Assembly (NCBI RefSeq): GCF_001949145.1
Contig: NW_019091553.1
Coordinates: 513,287 to 525,150 of the forward strand
DNA length: 11,864 nt
From: Acanthaster planci
Lineage: Eukaryota; Echinodermata; Asteroidea; Valvatida; Acanthasteridae
Reading direction: 5' to 3'
The position numbers were made by a program, and so were the translations under genes. This document shows positions 8,048 to 11,864 of this stretch, in pieces. The notes beneath the pieces are model-generated. The model had not been told where the DNA came from. It was given only the letters and a program-made list of their open reading frames with translations, and did no database searches. The first letter of the stretch is position 1, and every line of letters starts with the position of its first letter.

Positions 8048-8113
8048 GGTGGCTACTCTAACCTGGCAGGCAACCTCCACTGATGCCCGAGTATTTCAGC
8101 CAGGCCAGCCACC
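8048..8113. repeat. Two-part inverted repeat (hairpin)
   Basis: GGTGGCT (8048-8054) pairs with AGCCACC (8107-8113), and CCTGGC (8062-8067) pairs with GCCAGG (8099-8104). This makes a nested 13-bp interrupted stem around a 31-nt loop. It may be a transposon relic or RNA structure; function unknown. Confidence 0.4.
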
Positions 8114-8983
8114 TAGTAAAGAGAGCCCAGATTGTGCAGTGTTGCATAATTTCCTTTGTTCCCGTTATTAGCCTTGTGCTTTGCTGAATGCCAGTGGCGT
8201 CTTTTCAAATGTGGCCAGAATAGCGTGCAGCAGGACTGTATTACTCATCGCTGGAGCGCTTTTGTCCCCATTGATAATGCACTGGCACTGAATGCCACAA
8301 ACAGTGGTACACATGTATACTGTTTGAAAATAATGATGGATTACCTCTGCTAATGCCAATTTAAAAATGATGGCAAATCCCTGCAGCTTGGTCTTTTGTT
8401 CCGAGTATGGTCTTTTAAAGCCCAGCTCTTTTGTCCAATTTCGGTTACCCTGGCTACGCATACAAACCCAAGGTGCCTGGTTCCGGAAACCCTGGAGGCA
8501 AGTGGTTAACAAGAAAAAACATGCAAGAAAATTACAGATGTTGTTTTCGGAAAGGTACGCTTATAAAAACTGATGCTACATATTCATATACCTTTCCTTT
8601 CTGACTTGGAATTTGTTTGGTAACCTCTGCAAGCACAGCTCTCTCCATGGCAACAGAGGATGTCCGTGTCTACCACACGGTTTACCTGCAAAGATGCACA
8701 CACAAAACATCAACTGGATTCCAGGATTAGACAGAATAATTGTCTTCAGTTGACTGTCTTGTTTTGAGGAACCTTGTTCACCTACCATGCCTACAATGTA
8801 TCTTGGTGGTTTTACACTAAACCGCTGGACCACTTAGAGAATGGTTTTGACCACAACCTGACTACTTGAATGTCCTTTCTATGTGTGTACGGATGATACT
8901 TTGTTGAGATTCCATCAATAAATGTAACAATGACATTTGTAGGTAAGACTGCTTTGTGCGCTACGCATGATCCATAGCACAAC

Positions 8984-9061
8984 ATGGCTGCCATCACAGA
9001 AGTTTTTGGCAACATTGCTCCAAATTTGCTTCAAGATTTTGAGACAAGTAGAGATCCAAAG
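8984..9061 (+). CDS. Candidate first coding exon
   Basis: The ATG at 8984 has A at -3 and G at +4, a strong start context, and an in-frame TAG lies 9 nt upstream (8975-8977). The exon reads MAAITEVFGNIAPNLL then QDFETSRDPK, 26 codons, ending at AAAG|GTACAG in phase 0. The codons look like real coding sequence and the peptide is soluble with no signal sequence. It may be the first exon of the gene whose later exons are at 9503-9770 and 10222-10843. The phase does not join directly to 9503, so either another exon or an earlier donor such as ACAA|GTAGAG would be needed. I do not recognise the protein. Confidence 0.45.
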
Positions 9062-9262
9062 GTACAGAAAACAATTTTTAGGGTCTGGTAAAACCGTCAA
9101 TATACATTGTGTTTAATTTTTAGCCTGGAAAAAAGTCTCAATCTCATTTTAAGGGACATTAGCAACGGGGGCTCTCCACACATAAAGCAATTGCATACCT
9201 GCCAACGATGGAAAGAAAGAAATCAGAACGGCCATCAAGCATGTAACGAGAGAACCTTGGTG

Positions 9263-9365
9263 TGAGCCCTGAACGGGTGGGGTCCAGCCGACTGCCTTAA
9301 GCCCCTGGTGGGGTCCAGGGGCAACGTCCCAGAAGCTCCCGGGTTTTAGCTATTTTAAGACCCCT
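9263..9365. repeat. GC-rich interspersed repeat fragment with perfect hairpin
   Basis: A sharply GC-rich island in AT-rich DNA. GCCCCTGG (9301-9308) and CCAGGGGC (9315-9322) form a perfect 8-bp stem with a 6-nt loop, and GGGGTCCAG occurs twice (9280-9288 and 9310-9318). The composition shift and repeated words suggest a piece of a dispersed repeat family. It has no coding frame and lies between candidate exons, so it is probably intronic. Confidence 0.45.
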
Positions 9366-9502
9366 GAAAGTAAAAGAAAGTAAGTGAAACATGAAGCAGA
9401 CTTTGTCATTTTTCCCTGCACCTTCCACAACCACCCTGCAAAAAAATTACTCTCCTGTGAGTAATTAAATTATTTTTCACATTCTCTATTTGTGCATTTA
9501 AG

Positions 9503-10843
9503 ATTCATTTAGTAGGCCTAAAGTTTTATGGCTGCATGACAATTCTTTTGTTGCATTTAATGAAATTACAAATGTGAAATACAAGAAGACTGGAAAACAG
9601 CAATACAGTTGCCATGGTTGCACAAGGATCACATTTTGGGCGACAGCAAGCATGGATGTATGTTTTTCGGACACAGGATATCAGCTTACTCGTGTTGGAT
9701 GCGGCTCTTTCCTCCGACTCCACCATGTCCACTTTTGTTGTGCTTTGGAATGTTTGGTCAGTGTTTCAAGGTGACCAGTATGGTGTAATAATCACTCAGT
9801 CCCCCACTATTTGGATATCTTGCCAACAGTATCGACAAAACAGAAATTGCTCCCCCTTTGAGGATGCAGAAATGCGGGGGAGATTTCACTTTATTAGCTG
9901 ATTTCTGGTTGCAACAGACGTATCACAGCGCTTAGTCAAAATTGGCCTACTCACGTTCACATCCATGACATCATGTCACGGTCGTTACATGCACACCCGC
10001 TACGGAACTACCCATTTCCAAATTTACGCTACGCATTGGTTATGATAGGATCGTTCACAAATGGCAATATCTCTCATTTTCTTTTTCCATAATTACTGAA
10101 CTTTGCATACAAAAAAGATTTAGAAAAAAGTTGTATTAATTCACAGTGAACGACAAAATGTAGAATGAGGGATTTTTTTGTGGGGACGAACAGAAATAAA
10201 AAAAACCATCATTTCATTCAGTTTTGTCCGACGTGCAAACCTTGTTCCCATTCACACGAATTTGCCACACTATGAGGTTCAAAGAAACATGCATGCAGCC
10301 CACGGAGTCGAGGTTGGCGTCCATATTACTTGGCTGCGGTTTGAAATTACAGTTGTGGCTGCGCCCATTTTCCATACACCCATGCGTAAATTGAAGCCAC
10401 AGCCAAGTGATTGGGCACAACCAGTACGTACATGGGTATGTGTTGTGCGATGTAAGATGAGGACGAGTGAACTACATGTACTTAGACAATCCGCAGAAAA
10501 TTGCAAGATTCTTTCAGATTTATTTTTCCTCCTGAAAAATCAGAATGTTCCGATTATTAAATTGGAACAATTGGCAGGTCTGCAAATGGCATCGTGTGGC
10601 TCACTTAGATTTTTCGCTAGCAAGCCTTGCAGCCGTGTTTTGCATGGCCAGTTTTGTGAAATCATGGCCCATTTTTTTCAAGCACGGCCTGGCGGTGCAA
10701 ATCAAGTTGTGCACTACTTAATTGGAGGCTTGTGTAACCTAGATCCCGAAAGATGTAAAACAAAATCTGAGCTAAAATTCAGTCTTTTTCCCACTCTTTC
10801 CCCCCAATCAACCAAGTCCAAAGTAGAAAATATGCTGCAGTAA
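9503..10843 (+). CDS. Unrecognised protein, last two exons (295 codons)
   Basis: Exon 1 of this pair is 9503-9770. An in-frame TAA sits immediately before the acceptor at 9501-9502, and the frame then stays open to CAAG|GTGACC. It begins with two bases of a split codon. Acceptors at 9512 or 9515 are alternatives. It reads SFSRPKVLWLHDNSFVAF early on, then a Cys/His-rich part with YSCHGC, DVCFS, GCGS and LHHVHFCCALEC. The second exon, 10222-10843, follows CATTTCATTCAG and supplies the single base needed to finish the codon (AG+T). It stays open for 206 further codons and ends in TAA. Such a run is very unlikely by chance in AT-rich DNA. Landmarks are QRNMHAAHGVEVGV, WLRFEITVVAAP, KILSDLFFLLKNQ, KLEQLAGLQMASCGSLRFF and the C-terminus STKSKVENMLQ. 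No transmembrane segment is obvious, and I cannot name a family. The Cys/His cluster could bind metal. The start lies upstream, perhaps at 8984. Confidence 0.6.
10328..10408. repeat. Inverted repeat inside the long coding exon
   Basis: ACTTGGCTGCGGTTTGAAATT (10328-10348) and AAATTGAAGCCACAGCCAAGT (10388-10408) are complementary at 17 of 21 positions, with a 39-nt loop. It falls in the coding frame (around WLRFEI and KLKPQPSD) and could form an mRNA hairpin. Confidence 0.45.
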
Positions 10844-11358
10844 AGTACATGATTGTAAGCTGTAGGTTCGGATGTTTGGTTCAAACATATCAACGCCGGC
10901 AGGCAAGTTCCCTTACTACAAATAATGAACTACAGCATTTTATCTATCAACTTGTAACAAAATGAATACAGGGAGCCATACTTGTTCACCACTGAGCGCT
11001 CATCCATGTACATGTAATCAACCTCATTCCCATGGCGATTTTTACATACTTCAAGTTTGCACACAAATTTTGGACTCTAAACAAATTGCGCTCCCTGTTT
11101 TTCATTTTGCACATTCACTTTTCAAATCCTAGCTAAAACACTGGGCACACTACATGTATATGGAGGTAGTCTGGTACACATATATGAGCAACATTATGGG
11201 GCAATAATAGAGTAACTAGATCTCAATGAATCGCCTCTTTTTACATTAAGACGTGGTCGATGACAGTTGAGTCCGAGTGCCTTTCATAAGCCTTCGTTAC
11301 CATTAATTTATCTCATCTAAAACATCTCATGGCCAAATTCAAAATCCCCAGAATTCAC
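10844..11358. other. Intergenic stretch or minus-strand intron, nothing firm
   Basis: It lies between the stop of the plus-strand gene and the minus-strand start exon. It contains TACATGTA-type palindromic words (near 11007 and 11153), common in many invertebrate genomes. I see no convincing exon and no clean AATAAA soon after 10843. Confidence 0.35.
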
Positions 11359-11382
11359 CTCCAAAACTGTGTAATACGTCCA
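11359..11382 (-). CDS. Possible micro-exon following the 11438 exon
   Basis: On the minus strand, AATCCTACAG precedes 24 nt (TGGACGTATTACACAG...) ending at GGAG|GTGAATTC. The phase fits: AT from the previous exon plus T gives Ile, then GRITQFW. Very short exons are easily found by chance, so this is tentative. Confidence 0.2.
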
Positions 11383-11437
11383 CTGTAGGATTCAATGGAA
11401 ATCAGAGATTCCAGAGATGGTGTTAAAGTTTACTTAC

Positions 11438-11538
11438 ATTCGGGAAAATAAAAGAAATTTCCATTCCAAATTGTAACCTGTCCTACTGCTGAGTTTCAAA
11501 TCCCAAGTTGCCATCTTCTTCTTCTTCTGCTATTCAAA
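11438..11538 (-). CDS. Candidate start-codon exon of a minus-strand gene
   Basis: On the minus strand a very good acceptor (CCCTGTCTTTTTGCTTTCAG) precedes this 101-nt exon. All three frames close after the acceptor, but an ATG at 11514 (context AAGATGG, in-frame TAG 18 nt upstream) opens a frame. It reads MATWDLKLSSRTGYNL then EWKFLLFSR to a strong donor, GAAT|GTAAGT, in phase 2. This fits an exon with the end of a 5' leader and the start codon. It is convergent with the plus-strand gene ending at 10843. An open frame of 72 codons (11748-11530) runs across the acceptor and is the main alternative reading. Product unrecognised. Confidence 0.4.
11514..11528. repeat. (TCT)5 microsatellite
   Basis: Five TCT units immediately upstream of the minus-strand ATG at 11514. 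On that strand they read as GAA/AAG repeats in the 5' leader, a possible purine-rich splicing enhancer. Confidence 0.6.
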
Positions 11539-11787
11539 CTGAAAGCAAAAAGACAGGGAGAATGACAAACAGTCACGACACACCAGCTGAGCTGACCACT
11601 CAGAATTGAGCTTGAAGAGTAGGCACTCGTACACCAACAACAGTTTCCTGAGCAGTACAATGTTTGCCAGCTGTGATGACCTCGAGCTGAACACCTGACA
11701 TTGTGCCTCACAGGAAACAGTCATCTGCATGTACAGTGTACGTCCCATTGAATCCTAAAGTGGGTGCATTAAACAGTTTCAGGACAA
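11539..11787. other. Upstream flank of the minus-strand exon
   Basis: It contains the pyrimidine-rich intron end on the minus strand just above 11539, and the open frame noted for 11530-11748. I see no independent promoter or RNA gene. Confidence 0.3.
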
Positions 11788-11864
11788 ACTCGTACACTGA
11801 CTAGTTTGTACTTTGACCAACTCCTACACTGACTAGCTTGTACTTTGACCAACTTGTACACTAA
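11788..11864. repeat. 32-bp tandem repeat, runs off the window
   Basis: Unit ACTCGTACACTGACTAG + TTTGTACTTTGACCA occurs at 11788-11819 and 11820-11851, with two base differences between the copies. A third copy starts at 11852 (ACTTGTACAC) and is cut by the window end. This is the beginning of a minisatellite of unknown length. Confidence 0.85.

Larger units (their letters stand above)
7191..8983. other. Intergenic or intronic stretch without a supported gene
   Basis: No frame here combines good length with matching splice sites. Isolated signals include a strong donor-like CTGCAG|GTGAGT at 7956 and GTAG|GTAAGA near 8940. Open frames on both strands between 7938 and 8573 overlap one another and give no recognisable protein. 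If the palindrome continues, the first part may pair with DNA upstream of the window. Confidence 0.4.

Noticed and set aside
8168-8512. 114-codon minus-strand open frame
   Set aside because: No splice or promoter context, overlapped by open frames on the other strand, no recognisable motif, and of a length expected by chance.
8641-8660. RFX X-box-like GTTGCCATGG sites near 8645 and 9610
   Set aside because: Only half-sites match; the second halves do not fit the consensus.
9588-9901. Alternative open frame overlapping the 9503-9770 exon (reads RQQAWMYVFRTQDISLLVLD)
   Set aside because: It is of similar length, but it does not join in phase to the long exon at 10222, whereas the chosen frame does.
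1-11864. CRISPR arrays, rRNA, bacterial operons or phage genes
   Set aside because: No regularly spaced direct repeats, no conserved rRNA words and no closely packed open frames; the splice-site architecture points to a eukaryote.

Overview
The window looks like nuclear DNA of an animal, most plausibly a marine invertebrate. It is AT-rich by eye, with no operons, no Shine-Dalgarno-led genes and no long uninterrupted genes. The coding signal is in short exons bounded by GT-AG splice sites, and there are small transposon remnants. I cannot name the species. No protein here is one I recognise with confidence, so all gene models are read from splice signals, reading frames and comparison of two internal copies of the same DNA.

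The dominant structure is one very large imperfect palindrome filling the left 60% of the window. Positions 1-3144 (left arm) reappear as reverse complement at about 3868-7190 (right arm), around an unpaired 723-bp spacer (3145-3867). Correspondence is colinear and can be followed block by block. Examples are 2756-3030 with 3975-4248, 2389-2514 with 4504-4624, 1512-1559 with 5644-5691, 380-450 with 6740-6817, and 275-301 with 6903-6929. Identity is uneven. An inner 275-bp block is about 95% identical, and the outer arms are visibly more diverged with many indels. The left arm is cut by the window edge, so the full palindrome is larger. Each arm seems to carry a small gene reading outward from the centre: an exon with a signal peptide, an intron, and a short terminal exon. 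The left copy (minus strand, 1512-2514) is intact in this model. The right copy (plus strand, 4504-5691) has lost its start codon and frame. Each arm also has a pair of conserved exon-like blocks reading inward (275-450 and 6740-6929). Arm-specific insertions postdate the duplication. They include a piggyBac-like TTAA-flanked MITE at 4725-4860 and a short repeat that sits at different places in the two arms.

The right 40% is ordinary-looking single-copy DNA. Positions 7191-8983 hold no gene I can support, only a CCAAT/TATA pair and a hairpin. A candidate first exon (8984-9061, plus) with a strong start context is followed by a GC-rich interspersed repeat fragment. Two long open exons then follow (9503-9770 and 10222-10843, plus) and join in phase to give 295 codons of an unrecognised protein. 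A divergent candidate start exon lies on the minus strand at 11438-11538. The window ends inside a 32-bp tandem repeat (11788-11864).

The items most worth following are the diverged palindrome with its near-identical core, the small secreted peptide with dibasic sites, and the unrecognised gene at 9503-10843.
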